A DNA stretch of 64,000 nt, taken from the NCBI GenBank assembly GCA_025642075.2, contig JAODUO010000070.1, positions 331,001 to 395,000 on the forward strand, written 5' to 3'. Made by a program: the position numbers and the translations under genes. Shown in pieces: positions 9,885 through 22,900 of the stretch; the stretch's first letter is position 1; the number at the start of each line of letters is the position of its first letter. This DNA comes from Ridgeia piscesae. Lineage: Eukaryota; Annelida; Polychaeta; Sabellida; Siboglinidae. The notes below the pieces were generated by a model, which had not been told where the DNA came from, ran no database searches, and was given only the letters and a program-made list of their open reading frames with translations.

Positions 9885-12366
9885 CGGGGCAGTCATGTAA
9901 CAGTCACCAACAGAGTGTAACGGGGCGGACATGTTACAGTCACCAACAGAGTGTAACGGGGCAGTCATGTTAAGTCACCAACAGAGTGTAACGGGGCAGT
10001 CATGTAACAGTCACCAACAGAGTGTAACGGGGCAGTCATGTTACAGACACCAACATAGTTTAATAGGGCAGTCATGTTACAGACACTAACAGAGTGTAAC
10101 AGGGAAGTCATGTTACAGACACTAACAGAGTGTAACAGGGCAGTCATGTAACAGTCACCAACAGAGTGTAACGGGGCAGTCATGTTACAGTCACCAACAG
10201 AGTGTAACGGGGCAGTCATGTTACAGACACCAACAGAGTGTAACGGGGCAGTCATGTTACAGTCACCAACAGAGTGTAACAGTGCAGTCATGTTACAGTC
10301 ACCAACAGAGTGTAACGGGGCAGTCATGTTACAGTCACTAACAGAGTGTAACGGGGCAGTCATGTTACAGTCACCAACAGAGTGTAACAGTGCAGTCATG
10401 TTACAGTCACCAACAGAGTGTAATGGGGCAGTCATGTTACAGTCACCAACAAAGTGTAACGGGGCAGTCATGTTACAGTCACCAACAGAGTGTAACGGGG
10501 CAGTCATGTTACAGTCACCAACAGAGTGTAACAGGGCAGTCATGTTACAGTCACCAACAGAGTGTAACGGGGCAGTCATGTTACAGTCACCAACAGAGTG
10601 TAACGGGGCAGTCATGTTACAGTCACCAACAGAGTGTAACAGGGCAGTCATGTTACAGTCACCAACAGAGTGTAACGGGGCAGTCATGTTACAGTCACCA
10701 ACAGAGTGTAACGGGCAGTCATGTTACAGTCACCAACAGAGTGTAACGGGGCAGTCATGTTACAGTCACCAACAGAGTGTAACGGGGCAGTCATGTTACA
10801 GTCACCAACAAAGTGTAACGGGGCAGTCATGTTAGTCACCAACAGAGTGTAACGGGGCAGTCATGTTACATCAAACCAACAGAGTGTAACGGGGCAGTCA
10901 TGTTACAGTCACCAACAGAGTGTAACGGGGCAGTCATGTTAAGTCACCAACAGAGTGTAACGGGGCAGTCATGTTACAGTCACCAACAGAGTGTAACGGG
11001 GCAGTCATGTTACAGTCACCAACAGAGTGTAACGGGGCAGTCATGTTACATCAAACCAACAGAGTGTAACGGGGCAGTCATGTTACAGTCACCAACAGAG
11101 TGTAACGGGGCAGTCATGTTACGTCACCAACAGAGTGTAACGGGGCAGTCATGTTACATCAAACCAACAGAGTGTAACGGGCAGTCATGTTACAGTCACC
11201 AACAAAGTGTAACGGGGCAGTCATGTTAGTCACCAACAGAGTGTAACGGGGCAGTCATGTTACATCAAACCAACAGAGTGTAACGGGGCAGTCATGTTAC
11301 AGTCACCAGCAGAGTGTAACGGGGCAGTCATGTTACAGTCACCAACAGAGTGTAATGGGGCAGTCATGTTACAGTCACCAACAGAGTGTAACGGGGCAGT
11401 CATGTTACAGTCACCAACAGAGTGTAATGGGGCAGTCATGTTACAGTCACCAACAGAGTGTAACGGGGCAGTCATGTTACAGTCACCAACAGAGTGTAAT
11501 GGGGCAGTCATGTTACAGTCACCAACAGAGTGTAACGGGGCAGTCATGTTACAGTCACCAACAGAGTGTAACAGGGCAGTCATGTTACAGTCACCAACAA
11601 AGTGTAACGGGGCAGTCATGTTAGTCACCAACAGAGTGTAACAGTGCAGTCATGTTACAGTCACCAACAAAGTGTAACAGGGCAGTCATGTTACAGTCAT
11701 CAACAGAGTGTAACAGTGCAGTCATGTTACAGTCACCAACAAAGTGTAACAGGGCAGTCATGTTACAGTCACCAACAGAGTGTAACAGGGCAGTCATGTT
11801 ACAGTCACCAACAGAGTGTAACAGGGCAGTCATGTTACAGTCACCAACAAAGTGTAACAGGGCAGTCATGTTACAGTCACCAACAGAGTGTAACAGTGCA
11901 GTCATGTTACAGTCACCAACAAAGTGTAACGGGGCAGTCATGTTACAGTCACCAACAAAGTGTAACAGTGCAGTCATGTTACAGTCATCAACAGAGTGTA
12001 ACAGTGCAGTCATGTTACAGTCACCAACAGAGTGTAACGGGGCAGTCATGTTACAGTCACCAACAGAGTGTAACAGGTGCAGTCATGTTACAGTCACCAA
12101 CAAAGTGTAACAGTGCAGTCATGTTACAGTCACCAACAGAGTGTAACAGGGCAGTCATGTTACAGTCACCAACAGAGTGTAACAGGGCAGTCATGTTACA
12201 GTCACCAACAGAGTGTAACAGTGCAGTCATGTTACAGTCACCAACAGAGTGTAACAGGGCAGTCATGTTACAGTCACCAACAGAGTGTAACAGTGCAGTC
12301 ATGTTACAGTCACCAACAGAGTGTAACAGGGCAGTCATATTACAGTCACCAACAGAGTGTAACGTA
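9868..12366. repeat. 36-bp minisatellite grown from the gene 2 stop-codon region
   Basis: About 69 copies of a 36-bp unit built on caccaacagagtgtaacg followed by gggcagtcatgttacagt. The first unit is the last coding segment of gene 2, including its TAA. The 5' half is dominated by acggggc units and the 3' part by acagggc and acagtgc units. Shortened 33-bp units and a tacatcaaacc variant recur in the middle. No AATAAA occurs before 12570, so the array is probably 3' UTR. Confidence 0.97.
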
Positions 12367-12569
12367 ATATAATATTTGATGATGAAATAGAGAACTGTAG
12401 TTTACTTTTGCATATTTTATTATTAGTGGGCAGACATCATCCAACACTATGTAGACGTGTGGTGTAATCATGTCACAAAATATGTGGATGAATTTACTGT
12501 ATACCTTATATACATGTACAGTACATGGGAATCTGTTATCACTGAGTGCAATTTGTTATAAAAGGGTGA

Positions 12570-12575
12570 AATAAA
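12570..12575 (+). terminator. Candidate polyadenylation signal of gene 2
   Basis: First AATAAA after the gene 2 stop, with an overlapping second copy four bases later. Its use would place the whole 36-bp array in the 3' UTR. Confidence 0.4.
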
Positions 12576-12730
12576 TAAATATTATTACTTTAATTACAGA
12601 TGAGTACATTTTGCTACTTTCAGATGCTTTTCACCATAGATGTACAGCTGACCAGTGCCTCTCATTGACCACATAAAAGATCTGTAACACTTGTATTTTT
12701 TATTCTCTGTGGATTAGTGGATCATTAGAT

Positions 12731-15064
12731 ACGGATTATTCAACTGGGTCAATTGACACAGATTACTGAACTGGATCACTTGACACACATTACTTAACTA
12801 GATCATTTGACACACATTACTCAACTAGATCATTTGACACAGATTACTCAACTGGATCACTTGACACACATTACTTAACTAGATCATTTGACACAGATTA
12901 CTCAACTGGATCACTTGACACACATTACTTAACTAGATCATTTGACACACATTACTCAACTAGATCATTTGACACAGATTACTCAACTGGATCACTTGAC
13001 ACACATTACTCAACTAGATCATTTGACACAGATTACACAACTGGATCACTTGACACACATTACTTAACTAGATCATTTGACACACATTACTCAACTAGAT
13101 CATTTGACACAGATTACTCAACTGGATCACTTGACACACATTACTTAACTAGATCATTTGACATAAAATTACTCAACTAGATCATTTGACACAGATTACT
13201 CAACTGGATCACTTGACACACATTACTTAACTAGATCATTTGACACACATTACTCAACTAGATCATTTGACACAGATTACTCAACTGGATCACTTGACAC
13301 ACATTACTTAACTAGATCATTTGACACACATTACTCAACTAGATCACTTGTCACAGATTACTCAACTGGATCACTTGACACACATTACTTAACTAGATCA
13401 TTTGACACAGATTACTCAACTAGATCATTTGACACAGATTACTCAACTGGATCACTTGACACAGATTACTCAACTGGATCACTTGACACACATTACTCAA
13501 CTAGATCATTTGACACAGATTACTCAACTAGATCATTTGACACACATTACTCAACTGGATCACTTGACACACATTACTCAACTAGATCATTTGACATAGA
13601 TTACTCAACTGGATCACTTGACACAGATTATCAACTGGGTCATTTGACACAGATTACTCAACTGGATCATTTGACACAGATTACTCAACTGGATCATTTG
13701 ACACAGATTACTCAACTGGATCATTTGACACAGATTACTCAACTGGATCATTTGACACAGATTACTCAACTGGAATCACTTGACACACATTACTTAACTA
13801 GATCATTTGACACACATTACTCAACTGGATCATTTGACACAGATTACTCAACTGGATCATTTGACACAGATTACTCAACTGGATCATTTGACACAGATTA
13901 CTCAACTGAATCACTTGACACACATTACTTAACTAGATCATTTGACACACATTACTCAACTAGATCATTTGACACAGATTACTCAACTAGATCATTTGAC
14001 ACAGATTACTCAACTGGATCATTTGACACAGATTACTCAACTGGATCATTTGACACAGATTACTCAACTAGATCATTTGACACAGATTACTCAACTGGAT
14101 CACTTAACACACATTACTCAACTAGATCATTTGACACAGATTACTCAACTGGATCACTTGACACAGATTATCAACTGGATCATTTGACACAGATTACTCA
14201 ACTGGATCATTTGACACAGATTACTCAACTGGATCATTTGACACAGATTACTCAACTGGATCACTTGACACACATTACTCAACTAGATCATTTGACACAC
14301 ATTACTCAACTGGATCACTTGACACAGATTATCAACTGGATCATTTGACACAGATTACTCAACTGGATCATTTGACACAGATTACTCAACTGGTTCATTT
14401 GACACAGATTACTCAACTGGATCATTTGACACAGATTACTCAACTGGATCATTTGACATAGATTACTCAACTGGATCATTTGACATAGATTACTCAACTG
14501 GATCACTTGACACATATTATCAACTGGATCATTTGACTCATATTACTCAACTGGATCATTTGACACAAATTACTCAACTGGATCACTTGACACAGATTAT
14601 CAACTGGATCATTTGACACAAATTACTCAACTGGATCAGTTGACACAGATTACTGAACTGGATCACTTGACACACATTACTTAACTAGATCATTTGACAC
14701 ACATTCCTCAACTAGATCATTTGACACAGATTACTCAACTGGATCATTTGACACAGATTACTCAACTGGATCATTTGACACAGATTACTCAACTAGATCA
14801 TTTGACACAGATTACTCAACTGGATCACTTGACACACATTACTCAACTAGATCATTTGACACAGATTACTCAACTGGATCACTTGACACAGATTATCAAC
14901 TGGATCATTTGACACAGATTACTCAACTGGATCATTTGACACAGATTACTCAACTGGATCACTTGACACAGATTACTCAACTGGATCATTTGACACAGAT
15001 TACTCAACTGGATCATTTGACACAGATTACTCAACTGGATCATTTGACACAGATTACTCAACTT
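12731..15064. repeat. 27-bp minisatellite between genes 2 and 3
   Basis: About 86 copies of a 27-bp unit (ggatcatttgacacagat plus tactcaact). In the first kilobase, three variants alternate in fixed order to make an 81-bp trimer. The unit length gives a 9-residue protein period and spurious frames on both strands. Confidence 0.97.
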
Positions 15065-16878
15065 TGAAGAACTGTAGAAACATGCACAATGTTGCAAACT
15101 GCTGTACACAATGCAATCGGACAGTAGCATCTGTCGGACACGTCTTATGTTTTACTAAAATGATATAAGAATGAGTGGAGCCACCTAGTGTCAAACCTTG
15201 CATAACTTATTTAATTCTACATGTTGGTGTGGCCACCTGGTGAATAATATTGACATATTGATGTCACTGATTGTCATAAATCACAAATAAAAAGGCGGAG
15301 AAGAGATCACAGGGTAAGAATCTAAGGAATATTTAAATATCATACAAAATGTATATATTAATATACATGTGTGTAGTATAACGTAGTCTCTGGAACTTAG
15401 AATTTAAACTAAAAGTGTCCATTTTTTATCCGGTAACTGTTCACACAGAAATACAAATATTTCATCCTGTAATCTTTGTTTCCATCACAGAAAAAACAAA
15501 TATGCAACCACATAGGAGTGACTTGATGTATCAATAGATCGATAATCATAGTTTGTAACATTCGGTGGCTGGATATCTGAAAGATCTGGTTCCTTATCGG
15601 TTTTTTTGTTTATTCATGATCTATACAATGCCATCGATGTAATTCCTAATTCATTTTTATAAGCAACTGCAAATTTGATTCTATTTTTTTGTTATATAAT
15701 TTAATTGAATAGTTTTATTAGGATTATTGTAATTATTTTAGTTATTCTGGGCCACTCACCAAGATACTGGTTAATCCTGCCATAATTCTTTTTTATAAAC
15801 AACTGAAATTTGAATTTTTACTTATTTTCTCGATGTTAATATAAGTTGACATCTTGAATACTGTTTCATAGATATCATTATCTTCACGGGGAGTCAACAA
15901 GCTATATTCAGTGTATATTAATATTTGTATCATTTAGTTGTGAACCATATCAGGTCTTATAATCTAGAATGTAAGGCTAACAAATATATTTCAAGAGCCT
16001 TTCTTTCCACACAGTTTGAAGGGGCAAATATGCTGACCACCATAGGAGGCCTGAGTATCAATCCGAGGCTAGACTAATCAAGGCTAAGGAAACACACTAG
16101 CAAAGCTGTTATTAATTCATTCAACATTCACCAGGTGGAGCCACAGTCTAATATTATGTGTATGCATTATATTCATGTTCATTTCTTAAATAGTATGGTT
16201 CATTGTGCATTCATGTTGCCCATAAAATAGTAATTGGTTACATTTATGACATGCAGAATTACATGTGTCATAAAAAATAGTTATGCAATTATTGGATGAC
16301 CTATTGATGTAAAACTAAAAGGTTAACTTAATTTATTTTTGTCAAAGTAAACAGAAAATGTGTAAGCTTTTATCTCAGGATCAGTGGTATTTTCCTGCCT
16401 GCGTTTGTTACAATAACTGTGGTTTACTGGATATTTTACATGATAAAAGACCTACGGTTTCATGTGACAGTAACATACAAGGGTTTACAAGCGTAACAGT
16501 GATTCGTGGACTGAACGAGGAAGTGCAATATGGGCCACTTTGACAAAGTAGTTTATAGTGTTAACCTCACAAAGTTGTGCCTGAAAGCGTTTGTGGTTAT
16601 TGTGATCACCTGAATGAAGTCACGACATCTGGCAGAAATTTGTTTGTGTGTCTTTGTCAGCATGACAATTGAAGAACACATAAGCTTTAGAGAAGACAGG
16701 CTGAATGACACAGACATGACCCAGAAACCTACCAGGAATAACAGTGGTACAACACCTGGACAACCACATTGACTCTGAACTAGCTGCAGATTAGACTGTG
16801 TAGAGGGACACTTCCATGACTGTACTTGGACATGAAATAACTGGAATTTAGTCGAGGACAGAAGGACATTTACAGACG
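15065..16878. other. Region upstream of gene 3, related to 28.5-30.5 kb
   Basis: AT-rich DNA without a supported exon. The part from about 16330 resembles the sequence upstream of gene 4 (about 28500-28640 and 30330-30500), so the duplication that made genes 3 and 4 includes their 5' flanks. A 61-codon frame at 16358-16543 has no splice or domain support. Confidence 0.55.
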
Positions 16879-16912
16879 ATGGCTGTGTTACTGGTGATGT
16901 TCCTCTGTGCAG
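16879..16912 (+). CDS. Gene 3 exon 1: signal peptide with 1-base insertion
   Basis: The ATG context and signal MAVLLVMFLC match gene 4. The conserved GTAAGT donor after 16940 is out of phase because of one extra A near 16911. The alternative end at 16912 (CAG|GTGGCT) restores phase 1. Confidence 0.5.
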
Positions 16913-19900
16913 GTGGCTGTAGCAAGCACAGGTGGAGAGGGTAAGTCGGCCATACCCCGGGCTGGGTGTGGTGCCTTATGGGGATATTAGGTCACACACT
17001 CGGTCACAGGCAGTTATACACATGACACTTGATACCAGAAGACACGACTTCACATTTTGTTGGCTTACATAGTGGTTATGAAAGAGGGGGGAGGGGGACG
17101 GAGAAAGAGGGAGGGTGGGAGGGAGAGGGGAGGGGAGAGGAGAGGGGGGGGATAGAGAAGAGAGAAAAACAGCTAACAAATTAAGTGATTATCCATTCAC
17201 CAGAGGGCACCACTATCTGTTCTATCAATTTAATGAGAAAGCTTAGAATTTCATAACTGACAATTAATGTACAAAGACAATCATGCTGAAATGCACAGCT
17301 ATTGAAGAACTCAGAACCGGCTGGAGTTTGTATATCCACGTGTAGACTGTAGAGTCAGATGGAACAAGATTATTCATTGAAGTACATCAATGTAAACCAG
17401 TGATAACATTAAATTATTAATAACTATGTTGTCTAAATTTCCTAATGGTTCTGTTTGTTTATCTTGTAGAGGTCTTCACACTTGCGGAAATGTGCAGTAC
17501 AAATTCAATGACCAGCAATCTTCTGGCTCTCGTGTCCTCTAGCACAGAAGCTCAACAACACTCCAAGTGTGTCTGCTCCATGCAGAACACATCAGATAAA
17601 TACGTCTCTATTAGCTTGAAACAGTTTCAATGTGACACAGACAATTGTCCGTGGAAGCTCAAGTTCTATGAGAAGGGATGCATAAGACTAGAATTCTGCT
17701 GTGGGAAAGTACCAAAAGACTACTCGTATAAACTTCCGAGCAGTGGAGACTTTCTGGTTGCCTTTGAGGCCCAACCTGGAAGTTCCACCTACAGCTCTGT
17801 CAGGATTAACATGATTGGAGGTTTGTAAGTCAGTCAGTTACTTTCTTAGTATGATGTTATGAAATCAGACTGAATTGTTGTAATTTTTTTTGGTATATCC
17901 CTACTAGAAAAAAGTAAACTGACTATGAAAGATTTTAACATAATAACAATCTGACTTCCTTTGTGGAAAATACTTTGTGGAACCAACTAATTATGCATTT
18001 GTTTTTCCTCTTGTGTTCTGAATGTGAAAGTTTACTTTGATGAGTTCTGAAAAGTTTTCCAACTTGCATAACATACTTTTCTTAAATCTGAAGCTTTCAG
18101 AAAACAACTATTGTTTTATGTGACATAACTGTTATAAATGTATAACACATGTTTCAGGAATGGAAAGTCAGTGTGGAATAGCAGATATGACAACACGACC
18201 AAACGCTTACTGTACAACTACAACCACAACAACAACTACTACTATGACTGCTACAACTACAGCACCACCAAAATCCTCAACTAAACCTACCATGGGTACT
18301 ATTACATTGGTGACACCCACTGAGGACACTACATCGAGTGTCAGTCGTGATAACTCAACCAAGTCAGTGGGTACCACGGGAGATAACAAGACTACGACTA
18401 AGATCAACCTGGGTAACTAATGTCCTTATATTTAAATTGTGTAGTATGCTGATTTATATATATATATATATATTATATAAATATATATATATATATATAT
18501 GAAATATATATATATATATATATATATACATTAAAACACTGTGATGCACTCTTAGATATCACAACCAGTCATCTTGGCACACTACAGTGAAAGTTATTTA
18601 GTGAACGCTGGACATATGACCTTAATAAAAAGTAAAAATGAAAGTGAAATCTTCCTCAGTTAACGCCGGACAGCTGACCTTAACAAAAACATGTATATGC
18701 AATGGAGACATTTGAAAGTAAAAATGAAAGTGAAATCTTCCCCAGTGAACACTGGACATCTGTCCTTAACAAAGACACATATGTGCAATGGAGACATTTG
18801 AAAGTAAAAATGAAAGTGAAATCTTCCCCAGTGAACACTGGACACCTGTCCTTAACAAAAACACATATGTGCAATGGAGACATTTGAAAGTAAAAATGAA
18901 AGTGAAATTTTCCCAGTGAACACTGGACACCTGTCCTTAACAAAAACACATATGTGCAATGGAGACCTTTGAAAGTAAAAATGAAAGTGAAATCTTCCCC
19001 AGTGAACACTGGACATCTGTCCTTAACAAAAACACATATGTGCAATGGAGACCTTTGAAAGTAAAAATGAAAGTGAAATCTTCCCCAGTGAACACTGGAC
19101 ATCTGTCCTTAACAAAGACACATATGTGCAATGGAGACCTTTGAAAGTAAAAATGAAAGTGAAATCTTCCCCAGTGAACACTGGACATCTGTCCTTAACA
19201 AAAACACATATGTGCAATGGAGACATTTGAAAGTAAAAATGAAAGTGAAATCTTCCCCAGTGAACACTGGACATCTGTCCTTAACAAAAACACATATGTG
19301 CAATGGAGACCTTTGAAAGTAAAAATGAAAGTGAAATCTTCCCCAGTGAACACTGGACATCTGTCCTTAACAAAGACACATATGTGCAATGGAGACATTT
19401 GAAAGTAAAAATGAAAGTGAAATCTTCCCCAGTGAACACTGGACATCTGTCCTTAACAAAAACACATATGTGCAATGGAGACCTTTGAAAGTAAAAATGA
19501 AAGTGACATCTTCCCCGGGTGAACACTGGACATCTGTCCTTAACAAAGACACATATGTGCAATGGAGACATTTGAAAGTAAAATCTTCCCCAGTGAACAC
19601 TGGACATCTGTCCTTAACAAAGACACATATGTGCAATGGAGACCTTTGAAAGTAAAAATGAAAGTGAAATCTTCCCCAGTGAAACACTGGACATCTGTCC
19701 TTAACAAAAACACATATGTGCAATGGAGACCTTTGAAAGTAAAAATGAAAGTGAAATCTTCCCCAGGGAACACTGGACATCTGTCCTTAACAAAGACACA
19801 TATGTGCAATGGAGACATTTGAAAGTAAAATCTTCCCCAGTGAACACTGGACATCTGTCCTTAACAAAGACACATATGTGCAATGGAGACCTTTGAAAGT

Positions 19901-22900
19901 AAAAATGAAAGTGAAATCTTCCCCAGTGAAAACTGGACATATGTCCTTAACAAAAACACATATGTGCAATGGAGACCTTTGAAAGTAAAAATGAAAGTGA
20001 AATCTTCCCCAGTGAACACTGGACATCTGTCCTTAACAAAGACACATATGTGCAATGGAGACATTTGAAAGTAAAAATGAAAGTGAAATCTTCCCCAGTG
20101 AACACTGGACATCTGTCCTTAACAAAAACACATATGTGCAATGGAGACATTTGAAAGTAGAAAATGACTACCTTTCTGGATAGTTGGCATTGTCCACTAC
20201 TATATTATAGTGGATTGATTATGCTGTCTTGTTGATATCCGTTGTAAACAGGTTTAACTGTTTTTCAACTCCTCTATAGATGACATCGTACTTACAAAAG
20301 TTGCTATTTTTGGTAACTATGGTTCTGCTCAGTTTTTCTCATGCACTGGAAATACTATACAACATTGTATTTTTTACCACCCTAGCAGTATTTAATCTAG
20401 ACTGTATCAAAAACTGTGTATGAGCATTTAAAACAGTGTAGACTTAGTAACAAATATTTATTAAAAACGTTTGCTGAAAAGAATTTCATTAATTCGTTAG
20501 ACACATTTGAAAAGGTGTAAACATGTAACAAATTCTGTCAGTTGTTCTGATGGAGAAGATATTGCTAATTCTGATAATCCTAGAGTCAACGTCTAATTAC
20601 TGCCATTATTCTATCAACTTTTGGCATTGTCATTATTCACTTTGTTTGTAGTACTGATCCTGGCAGCCGGCATGGGGGCGCTACTAGTCATCATCATCAT
20701 CCTTGTCACCACACTTATTCTCGTCCTCAGGCGAAGGAAAAAGTAAGTGAAAGAAAGTATTATGACTGATAACAAAAGAATGCTAACAACCTTCTGCTCA
20801 CCCCACCCAGGTACACCTGTATACAGTCTCCCACATCACTCCACCCAGGTACACCTGTATACAGTCTCCCACATCACTCCACCCAGGTACACCTGTATAC
20901 AGTCTCCCCACATCACCCCACCCAGATACACCTGTATACAGTCTCCCCACATCACCCCACCCAGGTACACCTGTATACAGTCTCCCCACATCACCCACCC
21001 AGATACACCTGTATACAGTCTCCCCACATCACCCCACCCAGGTACACCTGTATACAGTCTCCCCACATCACCCCACCCAGGTACACCTGTATACAGTCTC
21101 CCCACATCACCCCACCCAGATACACCTGTATACAGTCTCCCCACATCACCCCACCCAGGTACACCTGTATACAGTCTCCCCACATCACCCACCCAGATAC
21201 ACCTGTATACAGTCTCCCCACATCACCCACCCAGATACACCTGTATACAGTCTCCCCACATCACCCACCAAGGTACACCTGTATACAGTCTCCCCACATC
21301 ACCCACCCAGGTACACCTGTATACAGTCTCCCCACATCACCCCACCCAGGTACACCTGTATACAGTCTCCCCACATCACCCCACCCAGATACACCTGTAT
21401 ACAGTCTCCCCACATCACCCCACCCAGGTACACCTGTATACAGTCTCCCCACATCACCCCACCCAGGTACACCTGTATACAGTCTCCCCACATCACCCCA
21501 CCCAGATACACCTGTATACAGTCTCCCCACATCACCCCACCCAGATACACCTGTATACAGTCTCCCCACATCACCCCACCCAGATACACCTGTATACAGT
21601 CTCCCCACATCACCCCACCCAGGTACACCTGTATACAGTCTCCCACATCACCCCACCCAGATACACCTGTATACAGTCTCCCCACATCACCCCACCCAGA
21701 TACACCTGTATACAGTCTCCCCACATCACCCCACCCAGGTACACCTGTATACAGTCTCCCACATCACCCCACCCAGATACACTTGTATACAGTTTCCCCA
21801 CATCACCCCACCCAGATACACCTGTATACAGTCTCCCCACATCACCCACCCAGATACACCTGTATACAGTCTCCCCACATCACCCACCCAGGTACACCTG
21901 TATACAGTCTCCCCACATCACCCCACCCAGATACACCTGTATACAGTCTCCCCACATCACCCACCCAGGTACACCTGTATACAGTCTCCCCACATCACCC
22001 ACCCAGATACACCTGTATACAGTCTCCCCACATCACCCCACCCAGGTACATCTGTATACAGTCTCCCCACATCACCCCACCCAGGTACACCTGTATACAG
22101 TCTCCCCACATCACCCACCCAGGTACACCTGTATACAGTCTCCCCACATCACCCCACCCAGGTACACCTGTATACAGTCTCCCCAAATCACCCCACCCAG
22201 ATACACCTGTATACAGTCTCCCCACATCACCCCACCCAGATACACCTGTATACAGTCTCCCCAAATCACTCCACCCAGGTACACCTGTATACAGTCTCCC
22301 CACATCACCCCACCCAGGTACACCTGTATACAGTCTCCCCACATCACCCCACCCAGATACACCTGTATACAGTCTCCCCACATCACCCCACCCAGGTACA
22401 CCTGTATACAGTCTCCCCACATCACCCACCCAGATACACCTGTATACAGTCTCCCCACATCACCCACCCAGGTACACCTGTATACAGTCTCCCACATCAC
22501 CCCACCCAGGTACACCTGTATACAGTCTCCCCACATCACCCCACCCAGGTACACCTGTATACAGTCTCCCCACATCACCCCACCCAGATACACCTGTATA
22601 CAGTCTCCCCACATCACCCCACCCAGATACACCTGTATACAGTCTCCCCACATCACCCCACCCAGGTACACCTGTATACAGTCTCCCCACATCACCCCAC
22701 CCAGGTACACCTGTATACAGTCTCCCACATCACCCACCCAGGTACACCTGTATACAGTCTCCCCACATCACCCCACCCAGGTACACCTGTATACAGTCTC
22801 CCCACATCACCCCACCCAGATACACCTGTATACAGTCTCCCCACATCACCCCACCCAGGTACACCTGTATACAGTCTCCCCACATCACCCACCCAGGTAC

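Noticed and set aside
9965..12372. Frames of 100-240 codons with a 12-residue period
   Set aside because: The 36-bp unit is a multiple of three, so it is open wherever the TAA-bearing frame is avoided. It lies after the gene 2 stop.
16358..16543. 61-codon Cys-containing frame upstream of gene 3
   Set aside because: The related sequence near 28500 is not open in the same way, and no splice sites in phase were found.
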